Translations under genes and position numbers: made by a program
Origin: Streptomyces violaceorubidus
GTDB taxonomy: Bacteria > Actinomycetota > Actinomycetes > Streptomycetales > Streptomycetaceae
DNA length: 64,000 nt
Assembly (NCBI RefSeq): GCF_000717995.1
Contig: NZ_JODM01000017.1
Location: 62,001 to 126,000, forward strand
Reading direction: 5' to 3'
Shown here: positions 43,661-53,465 of the stretch, one piece after another
Layout: every line of letters begins with the position of its first letter
Position numbering within the stretch: the first letter of the stretch is position 1
Notes under the pieces: model-generated
Seen by the model: the letters and a program-made list of their open reading frames with translations, nothing else
Databases searched by the model: none
What the model was told of the DNA's origin: nothing

Positions 43661-44087
43661 ATCCATGACGTTACTGGCCGTCCCCGGCCGTGGCCCGCTG
43701 TGAAGCGGGACAAAGAACGTCATCGAGGCTCGTTGTGAGCAGGCCCACAGGGCGGTGCGGATGCGGCCGTACGAGTGAAAAGCCGCGCGATGCCGGTTTG
43801 CGGACGCCGGGTCCGCGACGCGCAGGCCGGTTGATTGACCGGGCGACACGGTGGACTAAAGTGACGCGAAGCGGGAGGCGAGGTCCTCCCTGCTGGACTG
43901 AATTCCCCGGAGACCTGGGCGACGTCCCGCCAGATCTCCCCACGTGCGCGGCGCGTACGTACGGCTCGGCCTCCTCCCGCTCCCGGCCGGCCGACGCTCT
44001 TGGCGCCGGCAGGCCTCCCCTTCAGATGCGAGCGGGAGGGGACCCGGCAGTGCGTGACGCCGTGCCGGACCTGAGAGGCCGCCCCAG
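43661..44087. other. Upstream region of the dcw cluster
   Basis: About 430 bases between the divergent carbonic anhydrase and rsmH. No gene was found. In particular no mraZ precedes rsmH, in contrast to mycobacteria. A good promoter candidate for the cluster lies in the middle (listed separately), leaving a leader of about 220 bases before rsmH. No known riboswitch was recognised in that leader. Confidence 0.6.
43835..43862 (+). promoter_or_regulatory. Candidate vegetative promoter for the dcw cluster
   Basis: TTGACC (43835-43840) and TAAAGT (43857-43862) are separated by 16 bases, close to the HrdB-type consensus. Transcription toward rsmH would start near 43870. Seen by eye; no start-site data. 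Confidence 0.55.
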
Positions 44088-45044
44088 TTGAGCCAGAGTC
44101 GACACGTCCCGGTGATGCTCCAGCGGTGTCTGGACCTGCTGGCGCCCGCCCTCCAGGAGCCGGGAGCCGCGGTCGTCGACTGCACACTGGGGCTCGGCGG
44201 ACACAGCGAGGCGCTTCTCGAACGCTTCCCCGAGGCCCGCCTGGTCGCCCTCGACCGCGACAAGGAGGCCCTGCGCCTGTCCGGCGAGCGCCTCGCCCCG
44301 TACGGTGAGCGCGCCACCCTCGTGCACGCCGTCTACGACGAGCTGCCCGACGTCCTCGACCGGCTCGGCGTCCCCCGCGTCCAGGGCGTGCTGTTCGACC
44401 TCGGCGTCTCCTCCATGCAGCTCGACGAGGCCGACCGAGGCTTCGCCTACGCCCAGGACGCCCCGCTCGACATGCGGATGGACCAGAGCACCGGCATGAG
44501 CGCCGCCGAGGTCCTCAACACCTACCCGCCCGGCGAACTCGTCCGCATCCTGCGGGCGTACGGCGAGGAGAAGCAGGCCAAGCGGATCGTGTCCGCGATC
44601 GTGCGCGAGCGCGAGAAGGAGCCGTTCACCAACAGCGCCCGCCTGGTGGAGCTGATCCGCGCGGCGCTCCCGCAGGCCGCCAAGCGCACCGGCGGCAACC
44701 CGGCCAAGCGCACCTTCCAGGCCCTGCGCATCGAGGTCAACGGCGAGCTGTCGGTCCTGGAGCGGGCGATCCCGGCGGCCGTCGAATCCCTCGCGGTCGG
44801 CGGACGGATCGCCGTGCTGTCGTACCACTCGCTGGAGGACCGGCTGGTCAAGCAGGTGTTCGCGGCCGGCGCCGCCAACACCGCGCCGCCCGGCCTGCCC
44901 GTCGTCCCCGAACGCTACGCACCGCGGCTCAAGCTGCTCACCCGCGGCGCCGAACTCCCCACCGAGGAGGAGATCGCCGAGAACCGCCGCGCGGCACCGG
45001 CACGGCTGCGCGGCGCCGAGCGCATCAGGGAGTCCCTCGGGTGA
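44088..45044 (+). CDS. rsmH: 16S rRNA (cytosine-1402-N4)-methyltransferase RsmH (MraW)
   Basis: A 318-residue methyltransferase that modifies C1402 in the ribosomal P site. It begins [18 protein letters not shown], then [18 protein letters not shown] (SAM motif), [58 protein letters not shown] and [15 protein letters not shown]. All are family hallmarks. The start is TTG 44088 with GAGAGG nine bases upstream. It is the first gene of the dcw cluster here. An 18-bp duplication spans its stop codon. Confidence 0.96.
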   Translation: MSQSRHVPVMLQRCLDLLAPALQEPGAAVVDCTLGLGGHSEALLERFPEARLVALDRDKEALRLSGERLAPYGERATLVHAVYDELPDVLDRLGVPRVQGVLFDLGVSSMQLDEADRGFAYAQDAPLDMRMDQSTGMSAAEVLNTYPPGELVRILRAYGEEKQAKRIVSAIVREREKEPFTNSARLVELIRAALPQAAKRTGGNPAKRTFQALRIEVNGELSVLERAIPAAVESLAVGGRIAVLSYHSLEDRLVKQVFAAGAANTAPPGLPVVPERYAPRLKLLTRGAELPTEEEIAENRRAAPARLRGAERIRESLG

Positions 45045-45061
45045 AGGGAGTCCCTCGGGTG
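45027..45061. repeat. 18-bp tandem duplication across the rsmH stop
   Basis: AGGGAGTCCCTCGGGTG occurs at 45027-45043 and again at 45045-45061, period 18. The first copy encodes the RESLG C-terminus of RsmH; the second lies just after the TGA. It may have extended the spacer between rsmH and ftsL. Confidence 0.85.
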
Positions 45062-45123
45062 GAGCGAGCGAGGCGGGCCGGACACGGCTGCGGACGGCCC
45101 ACCACGGGCCGGGGGGAGGACGC

Positions 45124-45684
45124 GTGACCAGGAAACCCGAACTGAAGGGCCGGGCGGCACGGCTGGCCCGGCTCCTGCCCACCGGCGGCCCCCGGGGGCA
45201 GGCGGCCCGGGCGCCGTTCGTCCTCCTGGTCGTCCTGCTGCTCGGCGGCGGCCTGATCGGGCTCCTCGTGCTGAACTCGGCCCTGAGCGAGGGATCCTTC
45301 CAACTGGAGGACCTCAAGCAGCGCACCAAGGAGCTCACCGACGAGGAGCAGGCGCTCCAGCGAGACATCGACGCCTACTCCGCCCCGCAAGCCCTCCAGC
45401 GCCGCGCCCGCGAACTGGGCATGGTGCCCGGCGGCGACCCCGCCTTCCTCGACCCCGACGGCACCGTCAAGGGCGTGCCCAGCCCCGCGCCCGCCGCGGC
45501 CACCCCGCTGGTGCTCGCCCCCGAGGCGCTGGCCTCGACGTCCGCGGGCGCCGCGGGCACCGCGTCCCCCTACACCGAGCCGTCCGCACCGGCCCCCACG
45601 CCCACCACCGCGGCCGCACCGAGTACCGCCGCCACCCCCACCACGGCGGCGACGCCCACCCCGACCCCGACTCCCGGCAGGTGA
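45124..45684 (+). CDS. ftsL: Cell division protein FtsL
   Basis: A 186-residue bitopic membrane protein. A basic cytoplasmic N-terminus, one helix (FVLLVVLLLGGGLIGLLVL) and a short coiled coil (LEDLKQRTKELTDEEQALQR DID) are followed by ALQRRARELGMVPGG, as in FtsL/septum-formation initiators. The C-terminal 70 residues are Pro/Thr/Ala-rich and disordered, which is longer than in most FtsL proteins. It would bridge FtsQ and FtsI/FtsW at the septum. GTG start at 45124. Its stop overlaps the ftsI start (GTGA). Confidence 0.88.
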   Translation: MTRKPELKGRAARLARLLPTGGPRGQAARAPFVLLVVLLLGGGLIGLLVLNSALSEGSFQLEDLKQRTKELTDEEQALQRDIDAYSAPQALQRRARELGMVPGGDPAFLDPDGTVKGVPSPAPAAATPLVLAPEALASTSAGAAGTASPYTEPSAPAPTPTTAAAPSTAATPTTAATPTPTPTPGR

Positions 45685-47645
45685 CGGAAGTGTCCGACAG
45701 GGAACCGCCGCGCCGCCGGGTGCCCGGACCCGCGAGGCCCGTCCGCCCCGGCGGCGGGCGCCGCCCGGGACCCGGCGCCCGGCCGGCCCGCAGGCCGGGA
45801 CCGCCCCGGCCGACGCCGCGAGCCTTCCGGCTGGGCAGCCCGCGCCCCCGGCTGCGCATGATCGGACTGGCGCTGACCCTGGTGCTGGCGGCCTTCGTCG
45901 TACGGCTGCTCCAGGTGCAGGCCGTCGACGCCGGCACCTACTCCGCGAAGGCCGAGCAGAACCGCTACGTCGTGCACACCCTGCCCGCCGAACGCGGCGG
46001 GATCACCGACCGCAACGGCATCGCCCTCGCGAGCACGGTGGACTCCTACGACATCACCGCCGACCCCACGATGTTCACCCGCGAGCAGCTGAAGACCGAC
46101 GACGGACCCGAGCAGGCGGCGGCGCTCCTCGCGCCGATCCTCGGTCAGGACCAGGAGCAACTGGCCAAGGTGCTCCGCCCGAAGAACGAGGAACTGCGCT
46201 ACGTCCGCCTCGCGCGCCGGCAGACCCCCCAGGTCTGGAACCAGATCAAGGACCTGAAGACCGCCCTCACCACCAAGGCGGAGACCGACAGGTCGACCGT
46301 CAACGTGCTGGCGGGCGTCTTCGCCGACCCCAGCAGCAAGCGCGTGTACCCCGGCGGCGACCTCGCCGCCGGCATCCTCGGCTGGGTCGGTGCCGACGGC
46401 AAGGGCGGCGGCGGCCTGGAGCGCAAGCTCGACAAGACGCTGGCCGGTGAGGACGGCAAGATCCGCTACGCGCAGTCCGGCGGACGCCAGGTGCCCACCG
46501 CCGGTTCCACCGAGACCCCCGCCGTGCCCGGCAGCGACGTCGAGCTGACCATCGACCGCGACATCCAGTGGGCCGCGCAGCACGCCATCAGCGAGCAGGT
46601 GGAGAAGTCCAAGGCGGACGGCGGCTACGTCATCGTCCAGGACACGCAGACCGGCGAGATCCTCGCCATGGCCAACTCGCCGGGCTTCGACCCCGGCGAC
46701 CTCGCCCACGCCGACCCCCAGGCGCTGGGCAACGCCGCGCTCCAGGACGCCTTCGAACCCGGCTCCACCGCCAAGGTGCTGTCGATGGCGGCCGTACTGG
46801 AGGAGAACGTCGCCGCTCCGGACACCCACATCACCGTCCCCAACCGGCTCAAGCGGGGCGACCGGCTCTTCAAGGACGACATCGACCACCCGACCTGGTA
46901 CCTCACGCTCAACGGCGTGCTCGCCAAGTCCAGCAACATCGGCACGATCATGGCCACCGGCGAACTGGGCAAGACCCAGGCCGAGGCCAACAAGGTGCTC
47001 TACTCCTACCTGCGCAAGTTCGGCCTCGGCGACTACAGCGGGCTCGGCTTCCCCGGGGAGACCAAGGGCATCCTCGCGCCGCCCGGCCAGTGGTCGACCT
47101 CGCAGCAGTACACGATTCCTTTCGGCCAGGGCGTCTCCGTGAACGCGCTCCAGGCGGCCTCGATCTACTCGACCATCGCCAACGGCGGCGTCCGGATCGA
47201 ACCCACGCTCGTCCGCGGCACGAAGGGCGGCGACGGACGCTTCACCCCGGCCCCGGAACCCAAGAAGACCCGCGTGACCAGCGAGAAGACCGCGAAGACC
47301 CTGGCGCAGATGCTGGAGTCCGTGGTCGACGACGAGGAGGGCACCGGCACCAAGGCCCGCATCCCCGGCTACCGGGTGGCGGGCAAGACGGGCACGGCCA
47401 ACCGGGTGGATCCGGCCACCGGCAAGTACCACGGCTACACCTCGTCCTTCGCCGGGTTCGCCCCCGCCGACAAGCCCCGCGTCACCGTCTACTGCGCCAT
47501 CCAGAACGCCACCGAGGGCAGCTACTTCGGCGGTCAGATCTGCGGCCCCATCTACAAGCAGGTCATGGAGTTCGCCCTGAAGACCCTCCAGGTCCCGCCG
47601 ACCGGGGCCGCCCCCGCGAGGCTCCCGGTCACCTTCAAACCCTGA
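45681..47645 (+). CDS. ftsI: Septal peptidoglycan transpeptidase FtsI (PBP3-type)
   Basis: A 654-residue class B penicillin-binding protein. After a Pro/Arg-rich cytoplasmic tail and one helix (MIGLALTLVLAAFVVRLLQV) comes the pedestal domain (RGGITDRNGIALA). The transpeptidase domain has the SxxK box EPGSTAKVLSM with Ser362 and Lys365, SSN at 417-419 and KTGT from Lys569. It crosslinks septal peptidoglycan together with FtsW. The start GTG overlaps the ftsL stop by four bases; a second GTG nine bases on is possible. An 80-base gap follows before murE. Confidence 0.96.
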   Translation: MTEVSDREPPRRRVPGPARPVRPGGGRRPGPGARPARRPGPPRPTPRAFRLGSPRPRLRMIGLALTLVLAAFVVRLLQVQAVDAGTYSAKAEQNRYVVHTLPAERGGITDRNGIALASTVDSYDITADPTMFTREQLKTDDGPEQAAALLAPILGQDQEQLAKVLRPKNEELRYVRLARRQTPQVWNQIKDLKTALTTKAETDRSTVNVLAGVFADPSSKRVYPGGDLAAGILGWVGADGKGGGGLERKLDKTLAGEDGKIRYAQSGGRQVPTAGSTETPAVPGSDVELTIDRDIQWAAQHAISEQVEKSKADGGYVIVQDTQTGEILAMANSPGFDPGDLAHADPQALGNAALQDAFEPGSTAKVLSMAAVLEENVAAPDTHITVPNRLKRGDRLFKDDIDHPTWYLTLNGVLAKSSNIGTIMATGELGKTQAEANKVLYSYLRKFGLGDYSGLGFPGETKGILAPPGQWSTSQQYTIPFGQGVSVNALQAASIYSTIANGGVRIEPTLVRGTKGGDGRFTPAPEPKKTRVTSEKTAKTLAQMLESVVDDEEGTGTKARIPGYRVAGKTGTANRVDPATGKYHGYTSSFAGFAPADKPRVTVYCAIQNATEGSYFGGQICGPIYKQVMEFALKTLQVPPTGAAPARLPVTFKP

Positions 47646-47725
47646 GCCGTACCGCCCCCGCCCCTCCCGCACCGAGCCCGTACCGAGCCAGCGCCGTTTC
47701 AGTACCGAGCCACCAGGAACCACCC

Positions 47726-49405
47726 GTGACAACGATCACCCCCGACCCCGGGAACCAGAGCGCCCCCCAGCCCTCCCCCCAGCCCTCGCTTCGCCGGGAA
47801 GCGGGTACTCCCGGTACGCTCACCGCCGTGCCACACCCTGATCAGTCCCAAACCACCCAGAAGGGCCACCCCGTGACATACCCGGGACCGCCCCGGCCGG
47901 TGCGGATCTCCGCCACACCCCTCGCGGAACTCGCCGATCAGCTGGGTGTCGCCGCGCCGGACGGCTGTGCCGAGGTCACGGGGATCACCCATGACTCGCG
48001 TGCCGTCCGCCCCGGCGACCTGTACGCCGCCCTGCCCGGAGCCCGCCTCCACGGCGCCGACTTCGTCAATCAGGCCGCCGGCCTCGGCGCGAGCGCCGTG
48101 CTGACCGACCCGGCCGGCGCGGAGCGTGCCGCCGCCGCCGGGCTGCCGGCCCTCGTCGTCGACGACCCGCGCGCGCGGATGGGCGAGCTGGCCGCCACGA
48201 TCTACGGCCACCCGGGCCGCGACCTGCTCCAGATCGGCATCACCGGCACCTCCGGCAAGACCACCACCGCCTACCTCGTCGAGGGCGGCCTGCGCACGGC
48301 GAGGTCCACCGGCCTGATCGGCACGGTCGAGATGCGCATCGGCGACGAGCGCATCAAGTCCGAGCGGACCACGCCCGAGGCCCCCGACCTCCAGGCCCTG
48401 TTCGCGGTGATGCGCGAGCGCGGCACCGAGGCGGTCGCCATGGAGGTCTCCAGCCACGCCCTGGTGCTCGGCCGCGTCGACGCCTGCGTCTTCGACATCG
48501 CGGTCTTCACCAACCTCAGCCCGGAGCACATGGAGTTCCACTCCGGCATGGAGGACTACTTCCAGGCCAAGGCGCAGCTCTTCACACCGAAACGCAGCAA
48601 ACTCGGCGTGGTCAACGTCGACGACGAGTACGGGCGCCGGCTCGCCAACGAGGCCACCGTCCCGGTCGTCACCTACTCCGCCGAGGGCCACCCCGACGCC
48701 GACTGGCGCGCCGACGAGGTCGAGGTCGGCCCGCTGGACTCCAGGTTCACCGTGCTCGGGCCGAAGGGCGAGCGGATCGCCGCCAGGTCGCCGCTGGCCG
48801 GGCCCTTCAACGTGGCGAACACCCTCGCCGCGATCGTCGCCCTGGCCGCCGCCGGACTCGATCCGCAGAGCGCCGCCGACGGTGTCGCCGCCGTACCGGG
48901 CGTGCCGGGCCGGCTGGAGCGCGTGGACGAGGGCCAGCCCTTCTTCGCGGTGGTCGACTACGCCCACAAGACCGACGCCGTCGAGTCGGTGCTGCGGGCC
49001 CTGCGCAAGGTCACCGAGGGCAGGCTGCACGTGGTGCTGGGCTGCGGCGGCGACCGGGACACCACCAAGCGGGAGCCGATGGGCGCCGCCGTGGCCCGGT
49101 TCGCCGACACCGCCGTACTGACCTCCGACAACCCCCGTTCCGAGGACCCCCTCGCGATCCTCGCCACCATGCTCCAGGGCGCGGCGTCCGTGCCCGCGCA
49201 CGAGCGCGGCGAGGTGCAGGTCTTCGAGGACCGGGCCGCCGCGATCGCCGCCGCCGTCGCCCGGGCCGAGCCCGGCGACACCGTGCTGGTGGCGGGCAAG
49301 GGCCACGAGCAGGGCCAGGACATCGCCGGGGTCGTCCGTCCCTTCGACGACCGCCAGGTGCTGCGCGAAGCCATCCAGAAGACCCAGGGACGAGATCCCG
49401 AATGA
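47726..49405 (+). CDS. murE: UDP-MurNAc-L-Ala-D-Glu:meso-diaminopimelate ligase MurE
   Basis: Up to 559 residues. It adds diaminopimelate to the cell-wall precursor in the cytoplasm. The ATP loop is ITGTSGKTTTAYLVEGG. SHALVLGRVDACVFDIAVFT and NLSPEHMEFHSGMEDYFQAK follow, then YAHKTDAVESVLRAL and the DNPR motif (TSDNPRSEDP) that selects diaminopimelate. Three starts are plausible: GTG 47726 (AGGAA upstream), GTG 47828 and GTG 47873 (the last gives 510 residues, nearer the usual length). The first 50 residues are disordered, so the longest form is uncertain. Family is certain. Confidence 0.93.
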   Translation: MTTITPDPGNQSAPQPSPQPSLRREAGTPGTLTAVPHPDQSQTTQKGHPVTYPGPPRPVRISATPLAELADQLGVAAPDGCAEVTGITHDSRAVRPGDLYAALPGARLHGADFVNQAAGLGASAVLTDPAGAERAAAAGLPALVVDDPRARMGELAATIYGHPGRDLLQIGITGTSGKTTTAYLVEGGLRTARSTGLIGTVEMRIGDERIKSERTTPEAPDLQALFAVMRERGTEAVAMEVSSHALVLGRVDACVFDIAVFTNLSPEHMEFHSGMEDYFQAKAQLFTPKRSKLGVVNVDDEYGRRLANEATVPVVTYSAEGHPDADWRADEVEVGPLDSRFTVLGPKGERIAARSPLAGPFNVANTLAAIVALAAAGLDPQSAADGVAAVPGVPGRLERVDEGQPFFAVVDYAHKTDAVESVLRALRKVTEGRLHVVLGCGGDRDTTKREPMGAAVARFADTAVLTSDNPRSEDPLAILATMLQGAASVPAHERGEVQVFEDRAAAIAAAVARAEPGDTVLVAGKGHEQGQDIAGVVRPFDDRQVLREAIQKTQGRDPE

Positions 49406-49442
49406 TCCAGCCGATCCTGATCCTGATCCAGGGGACGAACTT

Positions 49443-50873
49443 GTGATCACCCTCTCACTCGCCGAGATCGCAGAAATCGTCGGCGGGCGGATGCACGACA
49501 TACCGGACGCCTCCGCCGAGGTCACCGGGCCGGTCGTCCGGGACTCCCGGGAAGCGGGACCCGGCAGCCTCTTCGTCGCCTTCGTGGGCGAACGGGTGGA
49601 CGGCCACGACTTCGCCGCGCAGGTCGTCGAAGCGGGTGCGGCGGCCGTCCTCGGCTCCCGCCCCGTCGGCGTGCCCGCGATCGTCGTGGAGGACGTCCAG
49701 GCCGCCCTGGGCGCCCTCGCCCGGCACGTCGTGCGACGCCTCGGCACCACCCTCGTGGCCCTCACCGGGTCGGCCGGCAAGACCAGCACCAAGGACCTGA
49801 TCGCCCAGGTACTGCGCCGCAAGGCGCCCACGGTCTTCACGCCCGGTTCCATGAACAACGAGGTCGGGCTGCCGCTCACCGCGCTCACCGCCACCGACGA
49901 GACGAAGTTCCTCGTCCTGGAGATGGGCGCCCGCGGCATCGGCCACATCCGGTACCTGTGCGAACTGACCCCGCCGAGGATCGGCCTCGTGCTCAACGTC
50001 GGCTCCGCGCACATCGGCGAGTTCGGCGGCCGGGAGCAGATCGCCCAGGCCAAGGGCGAACTCGTCGAGGCGCTGCCGCCGGCCGAGGAGGGCGGCACCG
50101 CGATCCTCAACGCGGACGACCCCCTCGTACGGGCCATGGCCTCCCGAACGATGGCGAAGGTGATCCTTTTCGGAGAGTCCGGCGAAGCGGACGTTCGCGC
50201 CGAGAACGTGCGACTCACGGACACCGGACAGCCTTCCTTCAGCCTTCACACACCCTCCGGTGCAAGCGATGTGACCATGCGCCTGTACGGTGAGCACCAC
50301 GTGTCGAACGCGCTCGCCGCGGCCGCCGTCGCCCACGAGTTGGGCATGTCCGCAGACGAGATCGCCACCGCGCTCTCCGAGGCGGGCTCCCTCTCCCGCT
50401 GGCGGATGGAGGTCACCGAGCGCCCGGACGGCGTGACGGTCGTCAACGACGCCTACAACGCGAACCCCGAGTCCATGAAGGCCGCGCTGCGTGCGCTTGT
50501 TGCCATCGGCGAGGCCTCACGGGCGAAGGGGGGCCGCACGTGGGCGGTGCTCGGCAAGATGGCCGAGCTCGGGGACGAGGCGCTCGCCGAGCACGACGCG
50601 GTCGGACGGCTCGCCGTCCGGCTCAACGTCAGCAAGCTCGTCGCGGTCGGGGGCAGGGAAGCCCGCTGGCTGCAACTGGGCGCATATAACGAGGGTTCGT
50701 GGGGTGAGGAGTCGGTGCACGTGTCCGACGCACAGGCGGCGGTCGACCTGTTGCGCAGCGAGTTGCGCCCGGGGGACGTCGTGCTCGTGAAGGCGTCCCG
50801 TTCGGTGGGTCTGGAGAGCGTCGCCACGGCGCTGCTGGAGACCGGCGCCGAGGGTGAGGTTGCCGCCCGATGA
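49443..50873 (+). CDS. murF: UDP-MurNAc-tripeptide:D-Ala-D-Ala ligase MurF
   Basis: A 476-residue Mur ligase that completes the pentapeptide precursor. Features: [39 protein letters not shown] (ATP loop), [53 protein letters not shown] and [10 protein letters not shown]. The GTG at 49443 follows GGGGA. The gene overlaps mraY by four bases (ATGA), pointing to coupled translation. An acidic, Arg-poor C-terminus is normal. Confidence 0.96.
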   Translation: MITLSLAEIAEIVGGRMHDIPDASAEVTGPVVRDSREAGPGSLFVAFVGERVDGHDFAAQVVEAGAAAVLGSRPVGVPAIVVEDVQAALGALARHVVRRLGTTLVALTGSAGKTSTKDLIAQVLRRKAPTVFTPGSMNNEVGLPLTALTATDETKFLVLEMGARGIGHIRYLCELTPPRIGLVLNVGSAHIGEFGGREQIAQAKGELVEALPPAEEGGTAILNADDPLVRAMASRTMAKVILFGESGEADVRAENVRLTDTGQPSFSLHTPSGASDVTMRLYGEHHVSNALAAAAVAHELGMSADEIATALSEAGSLSRWRMEVTERPDGVTVVNDAYNANPESMKAALRALVAIGEASRAKGGRTWAVLGKMAELGDEALAEHDAVGRLAVRLNVSKLVAVGGREARWLQLGAYNEGSWGEESVHVSDAQAAVDLLRSELRPGDVVLVKASRSVGLESVATALLETGAEGEVAAR

Positions 50874-51964
50874 TGAAGCAGATCCTGTTCGCAGGAGTCA
50901 TTGGCCTCTTCCTGACGCTGGTCGGCACCCCGCTGCTGATCAAGCTCCTGGCCCGCAAGGGCTACGGCCAGTACATCCGCGACGACGGACCGCGCGAGCA
51001 CGCCAGCAAGCGCGGTACGCCGACCATGGGTGGTATCGCCTTCATCCTGGCGACCGTCGCGGCGTACTTCCTCGCCAAGGGCATCACGGGCTATCTGGAC
51101 CCCGACATCGACGCCGGGCCGACCTTCTCCGGTCTGCTGGTGCTCGGCCTGATGGTGGGCATGGGCCTGGTCGGCTTCCTCGACGACTACATCAAGATCG
51201 TCAAGCGGCGTTCGCTGGGCCTGCGGGCCAAGGCGAAGATGGCCGGCCAGCTGATCGTCGGCATCGGCTTCGCCGTGCTCTCCCTCCAGTTCGCGGACAA
51301 CCGGGGCAACACCCCGGCGTCCACGAAGCTGTCGTTCATCACCGACTTCGGCTGGACCATCGGCCCGGTGCTGTTCGTCGTCTGGGCGCTGTTCATGATC
51401 CTCGCGATGTCGAACGGCGTGAACCTCACCGACGGCCTGGACGGCCTGGCCACGGGCGCCTCCGTCCTGGTCTTCGGCGCCTACACCTTCATCGGCGTCT
51501 GGCAGTTCCAGGAGTCCTGCGCCAACGCACTGACCCTGACCAACCCGGGCGCCTGCTACGAGGTGAGAGACCCGCTCGACCTCGCGGTGGTCGCCTCCGC
51601 GCTGATGGGCGCCTGTCTCGGCTTCCTGTGGTGGAACACCTCGCCGGCCAAGATCTTCATGGGCGACACCGGTTCGCTCGCGCTCGGCGGTGTGCTCGCG
51701 GGTCTGGCGATCTGCTCGCGCACCGAACTGCTGATGGCCATCCTCGGCGGCCTGTTCGTCCTGATCACCATGTCGGTGGTCATCCAGGTCGGCTCCTTCC
51801 GCCTCACCGGCAAGCGGGTCTTCCGGATGGCGCCACTCCAGCACCACTTCGAACTCAAAGGCTGGTCCGAGGTCCTCGTCGTGGTCCGTTTCTGGATCAT
51901 CCAGGGCATCTGTGTGATCGTCGGACTCGGCCTCTTCTACGCGGGATGGGCAACGGACAAGTGA
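50870..51964 (+). CDS. mraY: Phospho-N-acetylmuramoyl-pentapeptide transferase MraY
   Basis: A 364-residue integral membrane enzyme that makes lipid I from UDP-MurNAc-pentapeptide and undecaprenyl phosphate. It carries about ten helices. Motifs: [56 protein letters not shown] (Asp pair), [20 protein letters not shown] and [13 protein letters not shown]. It starts at ATG 50870, overlapping the murF stop. The family is also the target of several nucleoside antibiotics from streptomycetes. Confidence 0.97.
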   Translation: MMKQILFAGVIGLFLTLVGTPLLIKLLARKGYGQYIRDDGPREHASKRGTPTMGGIAFILATVAAYFLAKGITGYLDPDIDAGPTFSGLLVLGLMVGMGLVGFLDDYIKIVKRRSLGLRAKAKMAGQLIVGIGFAVLSLQFADNRGNTPASTKLSFITDFGWTIGPVLFVVWALFMILAMSNGVNLTDGLDGLATGASVLVFGAYTFIGVWQFQESCANALTLTNPGACYEVRDPLDLAVVASALMGACLGFLWWNTSPAKIFMGDTGSLALGGVLAGLAICSRTELLMAILGGLFVLITMSVVIQVGSFRLTGKRVFRMAPLQHHFELKGWSEVLVVVRFWIIQGICVIVGLGLFYAGWATDK

Positions 51965-53388
51965 CCTCTTCGGTGCCTTCGGAATTCACCGGCAAGCACG
52001 TCACCGTCGCCGGACTCGGCGTCTCCGGCGTCCCGGCGGCCACGGTGCTGCAAGGGCTCGGCGCCCACGTCACCGTCGTCAACGACGGCGACGACGAGCG
52101 GGCGCGCGCACAGGCGGCCCAGCTGGAGGCGCTCGGCGTCACCGTGCGCCTGGGCGACGGCGCCACACTCCCCGAGGGCACCGAGCTGATCGTCACCGCA
52201 CCCGGCTGGAAGCCCACCAAGCCCCTGTTCACGGCGGCCGGGCAGGCGGGCGTCCCGGTCTGGGGCGACGTGGAACTGGCCTGGCGGCTGCGCGGGCTGG
52301 ACGGCAGGAAGGCCGCGCCGTGGCTGGCCGTCACCGGCACCAACGGCAAGACCACCACCGTCCAGATGCTCGCCTCGATCCTGAAGGCGGCCGGGCTGCG
52401 CACCGCCGCCGTCGGCAACATCGGCGTCTCCCTGCTGGACGCGGTCACCGGCGAGGAGGAGTACGACGTCCTCGCCGTGGAGCTGTCCAGCTACCAGCTC
52501 CACTGGGCGCCCTCCCTGCGCGCCCACTCCGCCGCCGTGCTCAACCTCGCCCCGGACCACCTCGACTGGCACGGCTCGATGGAGGCCTACGCGGCCGACA
52601 AGGGCCGTATCTACGAGGGCAATCAGGTCGCCTGCGTCTACAACGTCGCGGACAGGGCCACCGAGGACCTGGTCCGCGCCGCCGACGTGGAGGAGGGCTG
52701 CCGGGCCGTCGGCTTCACCCTCGGCACGCCGGGCCCCTCCCAACTCGGCGTCGTGGAGGGCCTGCTGGTCGACCGCGCCTTCGTCGAGGACCGGCACAAG
52801 AACGCCCAGGAGCTGGCCGAGGTCGCGGACGTCAACCCGCCGGCCCCGCACAACATCGCCAACGCCCTTGCCGCCGCGGGCCTCGCCCGCGCCTTCGGCG
52901 TCCCCGCCGCCGCCGTACGGGACGGGCTGCGCGCCTTCACCCCGGACGCCCACCGCATCGCGCACGTCGCCGACGTGGACGGGGTGGCGTACGTGGACGA
53001 CTCCAAGGCCACCAACACCCACGCCACCGAAGCCTCCTTGGCGGCCTACGAGTCGATCGTGTGGATCGCCGGCGGACTGGCCAAGGGCGCGACCTTCGAC
53101 GAACTGGTCGCGGGGGCGGCGAAGCGGCTGCGCGGCGCCGTCCTCATCGGCGCCGACCGCGCCCTGATCCGCGAAGCCCTGGCGCGACACGCGCCGGAAG
53201 TACCCGTGGTCGACCTCGACCGGACCGACACTGGTGCGATGATCCAGGCCGTCCAGGAGGCGCGGCGGCTCGCCCGGCCCGGCGACACGGTGCTGCTGGC
53301 ACCGGCCTGTGCCTCCATGGACATGTTCACCAACTACAACCAGCGCGGTGACGCGTTCGCGCAGGCCGTTCGCGAACTCGGCGCCTGA
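51946..53388 (+). CDS. murD: UDP-MurNAc-L-alanine:D-glutamate ligase MurD
   Basis: A 475-480-residue Mur ligase. [20 protein letters not shown] forms the N-terminal UDP-binding domain. [20 protein letters not shown] is the ATP loop, followed by [47 protein letters not shown] and [23 protein letters not shown] 51946 overlaps mraY by 19 bases; GTG 51961 overlaps only by GTGA and is an equally good start. It adds D-glutamate to UDP-MurNAc-L-Ala. A 77-base gap separates it from ftsW. Confidence 0.96.
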   Translation: MGNGQVTSSVPSEFTGKHVTVAGLGVSGVPAATVLQGLGAHVTVVNDGDDERARAQAAQLEALGVTVRLGDGATLPEGTELIVTAPGWKPTKPLFTAAGQAGVPVWGDVELAWRLRGLDGRKAAPWLAVTGTNGKTTTVQMLASILKAAGLRTAAVGNIGVSLLDAVTGEEEYDVLAVELSSYQLHWAPSLRAHSAAVLNLAPDHLDWHGSMEAYAADKGRIYEGNQVACVYNVADRATEDLVRAADVEEGCRAVGFTLGTPGPSQLGVVEGLLVDRAFVEDRHKNAQELAEVADVNPPAPHNIANALAAAGLARAFGVPAAAVRDGLRAFTPDAHRIAHVADVDGVAYVDDSKATNTHATEASLAAYESIVWIAGGLAKGATFDELVAGAAKRLRGAVLIGADRALIREALARHAPEVPVVDLDRTDTGAMIQAVQEARRLARPGDTVLLAPACASMDMFTNYNQRGDAFAQAVRELGA

Positions 53389-53465
53389 CCCGGCCGCCTC
53401 CTGCCGCCGGGTGAACTCGGGAGGACGCGTGGGACGGTCCATGCCGACGTACAGCGGAGGCCGCG

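Noticed and set aside
45124..45684. FtsL Pro/Thr tail as a frameshift artefact
   Set aside because: The tail stays in frame to a GTGA overlap with ftsI, so it is genuine coding sequence.
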